Origin: CF-161 sp035263645
GTDB lineage: Bacteria; Chloroflexota; Dormibacteria; Dormibacterales; Dormibacteraceae
Assembly: GCA_035263645.1 (NCBI GenBank)
Contig: DATFRD010000031.1
Location: forward strand, 1-15,532
Length of the DNA: 15,532 nucleotides
Direction of reading: 5' to 3'
Both the position numbers and the translations under genes were made by a program. Of this stretch, positions 1-5,979 are shown one piece after another; the first letter of the stretch is position 1; each line of letters starts with the position of its first letter. The notes under the pieces were generated by a model that was not told the origin of the DNA, made no database searches, and worked only from the letters and a program-made list of their open reading frames with translations.

Positions 1-226
1 CGGCGCGCCCGCGCCGGACATCCTGTCGGAGACGATGATCCAGCCGATCGCCCCGGAGGCCTTCTGGACGATCGTGCTCGGCTCCGGCCACCGGCTGCCG
101 CTGGACTGGATGAGCGGGGAGGCGGTCGCGCGCGTGCGGGCCGGCGTCTTCGACCGAATGCGGCGGGAGCGGGTGACCACCATCACCTCGGACGTGCTGT
201 ACGCGCGGGCGCGGCGGCCACGCTGA
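1..226 (+). CDS. C-terminal part of a probable SAM-dependent methyltransferase (truncated at the left edge)
   Basis: An open frame runs from base 2 to the TGA at 224-226 and gives about 74 residues with no upstream stop, so the gene begins outside the window. The stretch APEAFWTIVLGSGHR resembles the C-terminal region of small class I methyltransferases, where a Phe/Trp and a Gly-Ser-Gly-Arg-like turn close the last beta strands. The SAM-binding motif I would lie upstream and cannot be seen, so the family call is tentative. The frame has strong G/C preference at third positions. It converges on another methyltransferase gene at 243, with a hairpin between them. An internal ATG at 35 is not a credible start because the coding pattern continues before it. 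Confidence 0.6.
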   Translation, partial: GAPAPDILSETMIQPIAPEAFWTIVLGSGHRLPLDWMSGEAVARVRAGVFDRMRRERVTTITSDVLYARARRPR

Positions 227-235
227 CGCGGAAGG

Positions 236-252
236 GCCGGGCTCAGCCCGGC
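236..252. terminator. Hairpin between two convergent genes, stop codon in its loop
   Basis: The arms GCCGGGC (236-242) and GCCCGGC (246-252) are perfectly complementary over 7 bp, with a 3-nt loop. The loop is the TGA stop of the minus-strand methyltransferase. The + gene stops 10 nt before the hairpin. There is no T-tract, as is common for terminators in G+C-rich bacteria. A bidirectional terminator is the likely role. Confidence 0.5.
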
Positions 253-1076
253 TTGCGGCCGCGGGCCACGGCGAAGCTGTACGTGGTGTGGTACTGCTCC
301 CACTCCGCCTGCGCGGTCCGGACGAGCTCGTGGCACTCGGCCAGCGGCACGCCGAACGCACCCTGGAAGACGTCGCACAGGCGCAGGAACAGGGCTCGGA
401 CGTCCGAGGCCATGAGCGAGCCGATCCGGCCGCCCCACTCACCAACCGGCAGCACCAGCGTCTGCCTCTCGACCCGCGCTAATCCCGCGGCGGTCAGGTA
501 GCTGTCGATGGAGCGGAAGACGATGCTGGTCGAGTCGAGCCCGCGGGTCCGGTTGAGGCGCCGGAGCATCTCGCTGAGGCGCTCCATGGCCGGGCTGGCG
601 GGCAGGAACTCGGTCGCCGCCTCGACCAGCTCGACCCAGCCGCCCGGCCGCACGACGCGGACGAGCTCCGCCACCTCGGCCTGCCACGACCGCACCGGCA
701 CCCCCGAGAAGAGGAGCCGCTGGTGGACGAAGTCCGCGCAGCCGTCCCTGATGGGCAGCCCCTGGAGCACGTTGCCCCGGACGCCCCGGTAGTTGGCCGG
801 CCCCCCCGGCTTGCCCGGCACCAGGTCCAGGCCGATCACCAGGGCATCCGGAAACTGCTGGCAGACCTCGTGGGCCCACTGCGCCGTGCCGGTGCCGACA
901 TCGACGACCAGCGCCGGACTCTCGACAGGAGCCAGGAAGTTCCCGCCGCGAGCCTCGCGCAGCGCGTGGTGCTGGACGTCCAGGCGGTCGACCTCGGCCG
1001 GGTGCCGGGGCAGCAGGTAGGCGACGTCGCCCTGAGAGCTCGCCGGCTCGGTGGGGTTGGCCACGTCGGGCCCCAC
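243..1076 (-). CDS. Class I SAM-dependent methyltransferase, LaeA-like family
   Basis: The predicted protein is 277 residues. Near the N terminus, residues 31-50 contain RLDVQHHALREARGGNFLAP. This matches the signature (RLDLQHH followed by a GG pair) that precedes the SAM fold in the LaeA-like/trans-aconitate methyltransferase-like group. Motif I follows as VVDVGTGTAQWA (57-68), and the acidic end of strand 2 is IGLDLVP (81-87). VVRPGGWVELVE is the usual post-III region. The GTG at 1076 was chosen because it lies 20 nt after the stop of the crotonase-fold gene and the N-terminal signature begins soon after. A second GTG at 1064 is possible. It is the last gene of an operon with the CoA-transferase and the crotonase. 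The methyl acceptor cannot be inferred. It is cytoplasmic: no signal peptide or membrane segment is visible. Confidence 0.85.
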   Translation of the reverse strand: MGPDVANPTEPASSQGDVAYLLPRHPAEVDRLDVQHHALREARGGNFLAPVESPALVVDVGTGTAQWAHEVCQQFPDALVIGLDLVPGKPGGPANYRGVRGNVLQGLPIRDGCADFVHQRLLFSGVPVRSWQAEVAELVRVVRPGGWVELVEAATEFLPASPAMERLSEMLRRLNRTRGLDSTSIVFRSIDSYLTAAGLARVERQTLVLPVGEWGGRIGSLMASDVRALFLRLCDVFQGAFGVPLAECHELVRTAQAEWEQYHTTYSFAVARGRKPG

Positions 1077-1095
1077 TGTACCTGGCCTTCGGGGG

Positions 1096-1920
1096 TCAGC
1101 GGCCGCTGAAGCTCGGCGGCCGCCGCTCCCGGAACGCGCGCCGCCCCTCGACGTAGTCCTCCGAGCGGAAGCACGCCTCCACCATGCGCGACACCCTGGC
1201 CTCGTCGCGTCGGCCTGGGTCCCGCATTGCCTCGCGGATGGCCGCCTTGCACGCGGCCACCGTGAGCGGGGCGTTGGCGGCGATGGAGCCGGCCAGGTCC
1301 ATGACCTCCTCCTCCAGCCGCGCCGCCGGGACGACCCGGTTGACGAGACCGATCCGGAGCGCCTCCTCCGCGGACAGGCGGCGTGCCGAGAACAGGATCT
1401 CCGCGGCCCAGGCCGGGCCGACCAGGTCGACGAGGGCCCTGACCCCGCCGTAGCCATAGCCGAGACCCAGGCGCGCGGCCGGGATGCCGAACTGGCTCCC
1501 CTCCGCGGCGACCCGGATGTCCGCCTGCATGGCCGTCATAAGCCCGCCCCCGATGCAGTAGCCGCGGATCATCGCCAGGACCGGCCGCTCCACCGCCGCC
1601 CAGGCCTCGGCCACCGCCGCCCAGCCCCGGTCGTACGCGGACCTGGCCTCGGGCGTGTCCCGCTGGCCGTCGAACTCCGAGATGTCCGCGCCGGAGACGA
1701 AGGCCCGCTCTCCAGCCCCGGTCAGCACGATCACGCGGACCCCGGGGTCCTCCCCGAGCCTCGCGAGCACGCCCGGCAGGGCGGCCCGCATGTCGGCGGT
1801 GAGCGCGTTGTGCTTCTCGGGGTTGTTGAACGTGATCCTGGCCACGCCGCCGCCCACGGCTACCAGGAGCCGTTCCGTGCCGGAGTCGCGGGCCTCGAGG
1901 GAGGCCGCGCCCGGCGTCAT
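1096..1920 (-). CDS. Enoyl-CoA hydratase/isomerase (crotonase) superfamily protein lacking both canonical catalytic glutamates
   Basis: The predicted protein is 274 residues, a normal crotonase length. Fold signatures are clear: ITFNNPEKHNAL (29-40), oxyanion-hole segment FVSGADI (74-80), second oxyanion segment GYCIGGGL (120-127), and the C-terminal A-x-G-LVNRVVP (187-198). In true enoyl-CoA hydratases two glutamates (rat Glu144 and Glu164) activate water. By motif alignment they sit at GGGCE and FGQPE. Here these read GGGLM (Met128) and FGIPA (Ala148), so both are missing. A different crotonase reaction (isomerase, hydrolase, decarboxylase or lyase) on an acyl-CoA is therefore likelier than hydration. 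The ATG at 1920 overlaps the CoA-transferase stop by 4 bases (ATGA), indicating translational coupling. It probably acts on the CoA ester formed by that enzyme. Confidence 0.9.
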   Translation of the reverse strand: MTPGAASLEARDSGTERLLVAVGGGVARITFNNPEKHNALTADMRAALPGVLARLGEDPGVRVIVLTGAGERAFVSGADISEFDGQRDTPEARSAYDRGWAAVAEAWAAVERPVLAMIRGYCIGGGLMTAMQADIRVAAEGSQFGIPAARLGLGYGYGGVRALVDLVGPAWAAEILFSARRLSAEEALRIGLVNRVVPAARLEEEVMDLAGSIAANAPLTVAACKAAIREAMRDPGRRDEARVSRMVEACFRSEDYVEGRRAFRERRPPSFSGR

Positions 1921-3107
1921 ACCACCCCTCGCCGGCGGAGCTCCTGGAGCTGCGCGGACGAGACGCCGACCTCGGCGAGGACCTCGGCCGTGTGCTGGCC
2001 CGGCTCCGGGCTCGGGTCCCGCACCGTGGCGACCGGCCGGTCCGTCGAGACCGCGTTGCGCACCAGGCCGAGGGGCCCGAGCACGGGGTGCTCCACGGTC
2101 GTCACCAGGTCGAGGTGGCGCACCTGCGGGTCGTCGAACACCTCGTCCACCCGGTAGACGGGGCCGGCCGGCACCCCCGCCTCGTTGAGCGCGGCCGTCC
2201 ACTCGGCCGTCGTGCGGGTGCGCAGCCGGCCGCCCACCAGCGCGTTGAGCTCCGCGCGATGGGCCGTGCGGCCCGCCGTCGTCTCGAAGCGCGGGTCGGC
2301 GAGCAGCTCCGGGAGCCCCACAACCTCGCAGAGCGAGCGCCACAGCCGGCCGCCCGCGCCGGCGACGTTGACGTGCCCGTCCGCCGTCGGAAAGCAGCCC
2401 ATCGGGGTCATCGTGGGGTGGTCGTTGCCCTCCTGGGCCGGCACCTCGCCGGAGACGGTCCAGCGCGCGGCCTGGAAGTCCATCATCGCGATCATCGCCT
2501 CCAGCAGCGAGGTCTGCACCCACCGGCCCTCGCCGGTCCGGACCCGCTGGTGGAGCGCCACCAGGATGCCGACGGCGAGGTACAGCCCGCCGGCCAGGTC
2601 GGAGACCGGGATGCCGACGCGAAGCGGCCCGCCTCCCGGCGGCCCGGTCACGCTCATCAGCCCGCCCATGCCCTGCGCGATCTGGTCGACGCCGCCGCGC
2701 CCGGCGTATGGGCCCGTCTGGCCGAAGCCGGAGATCGAGCCATACACCAGGCGGGGGTTGCGGGCGCTGAGCGTCTCGTAGTCGAATCCCAGCCGCCGCT
2801 TGACCGGCGGCCGCATGTTCTCGACCAGGACGTCGGCCGTGTCGACCAGCCGGAGCAGGAGCTCTCGCCCCTCCGGAGACTTGAGGTCGATGGTCACGGA
2901 CCGCTTGTTGCGGTGCAGGTTCTGGAAGTCGGCGGTGTGCCGGCGGTCGTCCACCTGCCCGGCGCCGCCGGCGCCGGAGGGCGGCTCCACGCGGATCACG
3001 TCGGCGCCCCAGTCGGCCAGCTGGCGGACGCAGGTCGGGCCGGCCCGGGCCACTGTCAGGTCGATGACGCGCACGTCGCCGAGCGGGAGGCCGGGGTCGG
3101 GCTGCAT
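1917..3107 (-). CDS. Family III CoA-transferase (CaiB/BaiF type)
   Basis: The predicted protein is 396 residues, typical for the family. It moves CoA from a donor acyl-CoA to a carboxylic acid through an aspartyl anhydride. Visible signatures are LGDVRVIDLT (9-18), LADWGADVIRVEPP (30-43), NLHRNKRSVTIDLK (63-76), VLVENMRP (93-100), YGSISGFGQTGPY (122-134) and GIPVSDLAGGLYLAVGIL (165-182). Asp170 in the last segment is in the position of the nucleophilic Asp169 of formyl-CoA transferase. Donor and acceptor are unknown, and a racemase role within this family is possible. It is the first gene of the operon with the crotonase (4-bp overlap) and the methyltransferase. The ATG at 3107 has only a weak SD, but a TANNNT box lies 8 nt before it, suggesting a leaderless mRNA. 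A paralogue of identical length lies at 9706-10896. Confidence 0.93.
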   Translation of the reverse strand: MQPDPGLPLGDVRVIDLTVARAGPTCVRQLADWGADVIRVEPPSGAGGAGQVDDRRHTADFQNLHRNKRSVTIDLKSPEGRELLLRLVDTADVLVENMRPPVKRRLGFDYETLSARNPRLVYGSISGFGQTGPYAGRGGVDQIAQGMGGLMSVTGPPGGGPLRVGIPVSDLAGGLYLAVGILVALHQRVRTGEGRWVQTSLLEAMIAMMDFQAARWTVSGEVPAQEGNDHPTMTPMGCFPTADGHVNVAGAGGRLWRSLCEVVGLPELLADPRFETTAGRTAHRAELNALVGGRLRTRTTAEWTAALNEAGVPAGPVYRVDEVFDDPQVRHLDLVTTVEHPVLGPLGLVRNAVSTDRPVATVRDPSPEPGQHTAEVLAEVGVSSAQLQELRRRGVV

Positions 3108-3115
3108 CTCGCCGC

Positions 3116-3121
3116 ACTCTA
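3116..3121 (-). promoter_or_regulatory. -10 box TAGAGT, leaderless start of the CoA-transferase operon
   Basis: On the minus strand TAGAGT (3121 to 3116) is followed by 8 nt and then the ATG at 3107. It fits the actinobacterial -10 consensus TANNNT, and the expected +1 falls on or next to the A of the start codon. No convincing -35 is seen. Confidence 0.45.
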
Positions 3122-3201
3122 CAGGACGCCCGACGGCTCCGGGCGCCGGCCACCTGCAGGGCTCACCGAGAGGGCGGCTGGTGCGGGTGGCGAGGCGCCG
3201 C

Positions 3202-3207
3202 TAGGTT
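3202..3207 (+). promoter_or_regulatory. -10 box TAGGTT, leaderless start of the hydrolase gene
   Basis: TAGGTT is followed by GTCCCC and then the ATG at 3214. The spacing of 6 nt places +1 at or beside the start codon. The bases just before the ATG contain no Shine-Dalgarno sequence, which supports a leaderless transcript. Confidence 0.5.
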
Positions 3208-3213
3208 GTCCCC

Positions 3214-4419
3214 ATGAAGATCGAGGCTGCGGGGTTCGACGAGGGTCGCCTGGAGCGCATCACCGAGCACCTGGCCGGGCGGTACGTGGAGCCCGGCAAG
3301 ATCGCTGGCTGCCAGGCACTGGTGGCCCGGATGGGCCGGGTCGCGTACTTCCGGTCGTTCGGTCACGCGGACATCGAGCGCAAAAGGCCGGTCCGCGAGG
3401 ACACGGTCTGGCGCATCTACTCGATGACCAAGCCGATCACCTCGGTGGCCCTGATGACGCTGTACGAACAGGCGCGCTTCCAGCTCGGCGACCCGGTGCG
3501 GCGGTTCATACCGGAGTGGAGGAACCAGAAGGTCTGCGAGGCGGGAGCAGACGGCGCCGGGCGCCTGGTGGAGCCGGACCGGCCGGTCACCGTGCGCGAC
3601 CTCCTCACCCACACGTCCGGCCTCACGTACGGCCGCGACCCCGCGGACCCGGTGGACCGCCTCTACGTCGAGGCCGGCCTGTGGGGCCCGGAGGTGACGC
3701 TGGATGAGCTGGTCCGGCGGCTCGGCGAGCTCCCGCTCAGGTTTCAGCCCGGGACCCGGTGGCAGTACTCCTTCGCGACCGACGTGTGCGGGCGGCTGGT
3801 CGAGATCATCGCCGGGCGGCCCTTCGACCAGTACCTGCGGGAGGCGATCTTCGAGCCGCTCGGCATGACCGACACCGGCTTCGTCGTCCCCGAAAGCGCC
3901 AGGGATCGGTTCGCCGCCAACTACCGGCGCAGCCCTCAGAAGCAGCTGGAGCGGATCGACGACTCGGCGGCGAGGCCGTACCTGACCCAGCCGCCGCTGT
4001 GCTCCGGCGGCGGCGGGCTGGTCTCGACGACCGCCGACTACCTCAGGTTCGCCGAGATGCTGCGGCGGGGCGGGGAGCTGGACGGGGTGCGCGTGCTCGG
4101 GCGGAACACGGTCCGCTACATGACCCGGAACCACCTGCCCGGCGGCGCGTCCCTGCGCGGCCTCGCCCTCGGCGGCTTCGGCGAGACGGGCTTCGACGGC
4201 GTCGGCTTCGGCCTTGGCTTCGCCGTCTCGCTCGACCCCGTCGAGACGCAGACCGTGGGCTCGCGCGGTGACTTCTACTGGGGCGGCGCGGCCAGCACGA
4301 TCTTCTGGGTCGACCCGGTCGAGCAGTTGGTTGTGATCTTCATGACGCAGCTCATGCCGTCGGGCACCTTCAACTTCCGCGGCCAGATTGCCCAGCTCGT
4401 GCACCAGGCCCTGGTGTAG
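3214..4419 (+). CDS. Serine beta-lactamase-fold hydrolase (class C / family VIII carboxylesterase type)
   Basis: The predicted protein is 401 residues. The nucleophile motif SxxK is seen as SMTK (Ser70-Lys73). The Tyr motif is YSF (Tyr185), in the context QYSFATDVCGRLVEIIAG that is typical of the PF00144 family. The third element near the C terminus is WGG (356-358), followed by AASTIFWVDP. Family VIII esterases have WGG there, where class C beta-lactamases have KTG. There is no signal peptide, so the protein should be cytoplasmic. This argues for an esterase or amidase acting on small esters, lactones or acyl groups rather than a periplasmic antibiotic-resistance enzyme. LLTHTSGLTYG (130-140) is another family hallmark. 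It is transcribed divergently from the CoA-transferase operon and just upstream of an acyl-CoA thioesterase. The substrate is unknown. Confidence 0.92.
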   Translation: MKIEAAGFDEGRLERITEHLAGRYVEPGKIAGCQALVARMGRVAYFRSFGHADIERKRPVREDTVWRIYSMTKPITSVALMTLYEQARFQLGDPVRRFIPEWRNQKVCEAGADGAGRLVEPDRPVTVRDLLTHTSGLTYGRDPADPVDRLYVEAGLWGPEVTLDELVRRLGELPLRFQPGTRWQYSFATDVCGRLVEIIAGRPFDQYLREAIFEPLGMTDTGFVVPESARDRFAANYRRSPQKQLERIDDSAARPYLTQPPLCSGGGGLVSTTADYLRFAEMLRRGGELDGVRVLGRNTVRYMTRNHLPGGASLRGLALGGFGETGFDGVGFGLGFAVSLDPVETQTVGSRGDFYWGGAASTIFWVDPVEQLVVIFMTQLMPSGTFNFRGQIAQLVHQALV

Positions 4420-4444
4420 CCCTTCCCACGCGGGTGGCCCGCCA

Positions 4445-4461
4445 GGCCGGGGGCGCCGGCC
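4445..4461 (+). terminator. Possible weak hairpin terminator after the hydrolase gene
   Basis: GGCCGG (4445-4450) and CCGGCC (4456-4461) form a 6-bp stem with a 5-nt loop, 25 nt after the hydrolase stop and just before a -10-like box. There is no T-tract. In such G+C-rich sequence a stem this short could be chance. Confidence 0.25.
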
Positions 4462-4470
4462 GGCCGCGCC

Positions 4471-4476
4471 TATGAT
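4471..4476 (+). promoter_or_regulatory. -10 box TATGAT before the thioesterase gene
   Basis: TATGAT differs from the TATAAT consensus at one base and is the best -10 match in its neighbourhood. With the usual 7-nt spacing +1 falls at the ATG at 4484. That ATG is out of frame with the thioesterase and opens a 9-codon ORF. No clear -35 element is visible. Confidence 0.45.
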
Positions 4477-4483
4477 GGCCGCC

Positions 4484-4513
4484 ATGGGGTGCACCCGCCC
4501 GCCCGTGCAGTGA
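4484..4513 (+). other. Possible leaderless upstream ORF (9 codons) before the thioesterase
   Basis: The frame reads MGCTRPPVQ and a TGA at 4511-4513. The TGA overlaps a GTG at 4510 that is in frame with the thioesterase (GTGA overlap). The ATG lies 7 nt after TATGAT, the same geometry as the leaderless starts elsewhere in the window. In-frame ATGs at 4472 and 4475 would lengthen it, but they overlap the -10 box. Whether it is translated is unknown. It could be chance. Confidence 0.25.
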
Positions 4514-4539
4514 CGAGCGGCCCGCCGAGCAGGCCCACG

Positions 4540-5373
4540 GTGCTGGTCGACATACTCGATCTGGAGCGGATCGAGGAGGACATCTTCCGCGGCAGAAGTC
4601 CTCGGGGGCGGTGGCAGCGCGTCTTCGGCGGCCAGGTGGCCGGCCAGGCGCTGGTCGCCGCCGGTCGGACCGTCACGCCCGACCGGGCGGTCCACTCGCT
4701 GCACGCCTACTTCATCCGGCCCGGCGATCCGGAAGTGCCGATCGTCTACACGGTCGACCGCGTTCGCGACGGGCGCTCGTTCACGACGCGCCGGGTGACC
4801 GCGATCCAGCACGGCCGGGCGATCTTCACGCTGTCGGCGTCGTTCCACCGCCAGGAGGAGGGTCTCGAGCACCAGGAGGCCATGCCGGACGCCCCGGCGC
4901 CCGAGCTCCTGACTGACTGGCCGGAGCGCTCCGGCCCAGAGGCCGAACCCGGCTCCGACCCGCCGCCGCCCCGGCCGGTCGAGATCCGGCCCGCCGGCGT
5001 CTCGGGCGAGCCGGGCGAGCTGCGCCGGATGGTCTGGATGCGGGCCCGCGACATGCTGCCCGACGACCCGCTGCTGCACGTCTGCGCCGTCGCCTACGCC
5101 AGCGACATGACCCTGCTGGACTCGGTGACGCTGGGCCACGAGCTCAGCTGGGAGGACGGCCGCCTGAGCGCGGCCAGCCTCGACCACGCGATGTGGTTCC
5201 ACTGGCCGTTCCGGGCCGACGAGTGGCTGCTGTACGTCCAGCGCTCGCCGGCCGCGTCCGGAGCCCGCGGGCTGGCCCAGGGCACGATCTTCCGGCGCGA
5301 CGGCCTGCTCGTCGCGTCGGTCGTCCAGGAGGGGCTGATCCGCCTGCAGCCGCCGCCGGCGGCGCCGGCCTGA
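4540..5373 (+). CDS. tesB: Acyl-CoA thioesterase II (TesB type, double hotdog)
   Basis: It hydrolyses acyl-CoA to free acid and CoA in the cytoplasm. The predicted protein is 277 residues from the GTG at 4540, with two hotdog domains. The N-terminal one has LDLERIEEDIFRG (6-18), RVFGGQVAGQAL (27-38) and HSLHAYFIRPGDP (52-64). The C-terminal one has LPDDPLLHVCAVAYASDMTL (173-192), SLDHAMWFHWPFRADEWLLY (213-232) and GLLVASVVQEGLIR (255-268). Asp189 and Gln263 match the catalytic Asp204 and Gln278 of E. coli TesB. Start choice: the GTG at 4540 follows GAGCAGG with a 6-nt gap and gives an N terminus like other actinobacterial TesB proteins. GTG at 4489 (294 residues) or 4510 (287 residues) are alternatives. 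A methyltransferase follows after 16 nt. It may release acids from CoA esters made by the nearby CoA-transferases. Confidence 0.93.
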   Translation: MLVDILDLERIEEDIFRGRSPRGRWQRVFGGQVAGQALVAAGRTVTPDRAVHSLHAYFIRPGDPEVPIVYTVDRVRDGRSFTTRRVTAIQHGRAIFTLSASFHRQEEGLEHQEAMPDAPAPELLTDWPERSGPEAEPGSDPPPPRPVEIRPAGVSGEPGELRRMVWMRARDMLPDDPLLHVCAVAYASDMTLLDSVTLGHELSWEDGRLSAASLDHAMWFHWPFRADEWLLYVQRSPAASGARGLAQGTIFRRDGLLVASVVQEGLIRLQPPPAAPA

Positions 5374-5389
5374 GCCGGGCGCGGCTTCT

Positions 5390-5917
5390 ATGGACCACGC
5401 CGACCTCGTGGCGCTGATCCGGGACGGGGTCGTGCCCGGGAGGTGGGCCGACCTCGGCTCGGGTGACGGCGCCTTCACCCTCGCGCTGGCCGACCTGCTC
5501 GGCGCCGGCGCGCGCATCCTCTCCGTCGACCGCGATGGGCGGGCGCTGAGCCGCCAGCGCCAGTCGATGCAGGCGCGGTTTCCCGAGGCGGCGGTGAAGT
5601 ACGTGAAGGCCGACTTCACCCGGGGGCTGGAGCTGCCCGCCCTGGACGGCGTGGTCATGGCGAACTCGCTGCACTTCGTCCGGCGCCGGGAGCCTGTCCT
5701 GGACCTGGTCCGGCGGGCCCTGGTGCCCGGCGGCAGACTCGTCGTCGTGGAGTACGACGCTGACCGGGGCAACCTCTGGGTGCCGCACCCGTTCTCCTAC
5801 GCCACCTGGGAGGGCGTGGCGGCGGCGGCAGGCTTCGTGGATACCAGCCTGCTGGCCCGCCGGCCGAGCCCCTGGCTGGGCGCGATGTACTCGGCGTTGA
5901 GCTTCCGCCCCGCCTGA
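5390..5917 (+). CDS. Small class I SAM-dependent methyltransferase
   Basis: The predicted protein is 175 residues and is essentially a bare Rossmann-like SAM domain. Motif I is ADLGSGDGAFTLALA (20-34), and the acidic end of strand 2 is SVDRDG (45-50). A strand-4 segment VVMANSLHFV and a post-III segment LVPGGRLVVVEYDAD follow. No substrate-binding extension is present, so the acceptor cannot be guessed. The ATG at 5390 is 16 nt after the thioesterase stop and has no convincing SD. It is probably cotranscribed with the thioesterase. The gene ends 7 nt before a strong hairpin. Third-position G+C is high, as in the neighbours. Confidence 0.85.
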   Translation: MDHADLVALIRDGVVPGRWADLGSGDGAFTLALADLLGAGARILSVDRDGRALSRQRQSMQARFPEAAVKYVKADFTRGLELPALDGVVMANSLHFVRRREPVLDLVRRALVPGGRLVVVEYDADRGNLWVPHPFSYATWEGVAAAAGFVDTSLLARRPSPWLGAMYSALSFRPA

Positions 5918-5924
5918 GCGGGGG

Positions 5925-5950
5925 CCCCTGGCGGCGCCGGCCGCCAGGGG
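5925..5950. terminator. Strong bidirectional hairpin terminator between convergent genes
   Basis: The arms CCCCTGGCGGC (5925-5935) and GCCGCCAGGGG (5940-5950) pair perfectly over 11 bp with a 4-nt loop (GCCG). The hairpin lies between the stop of the + methyltransferase (5917) and the stop of the - protease (5980). No T-run follows. A G-rich stretch lies directly to the right. This is the longest perfect stem I found in the window. Confidence 0.7.
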
Positions 5951-5979
5951 GAGGGTGGGGGAGGAGTCTCGGATCCCGG

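Noticed and set aside
1096..3153. A 685-codon open frame on the minus strand that could look like a fusion of an unknown domain to the crotonase.
   Set aside because: The part before 1920 is a shadow of the CoA-transferase gene in another frame: it is Arg/Pro/Gly-rich and has no domain signature. The crotonase starts at the ATG at 1920.
3214..4419. Antibiotic-resistance beta-lactamase.
   Set aside because: There is no signal peptide, and the KTG box is replaced by WGG, as in family VIII esterases. A resistance role is not supported by the sequence.
5947..5967. A G-rich run next to the 5925-5950 hairpin that could form a G-quadruplex.
   Set aside because: Only three runs of three or more G are present and the fourth is GG. 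In DNA this G+C-rich it is not distinctive.
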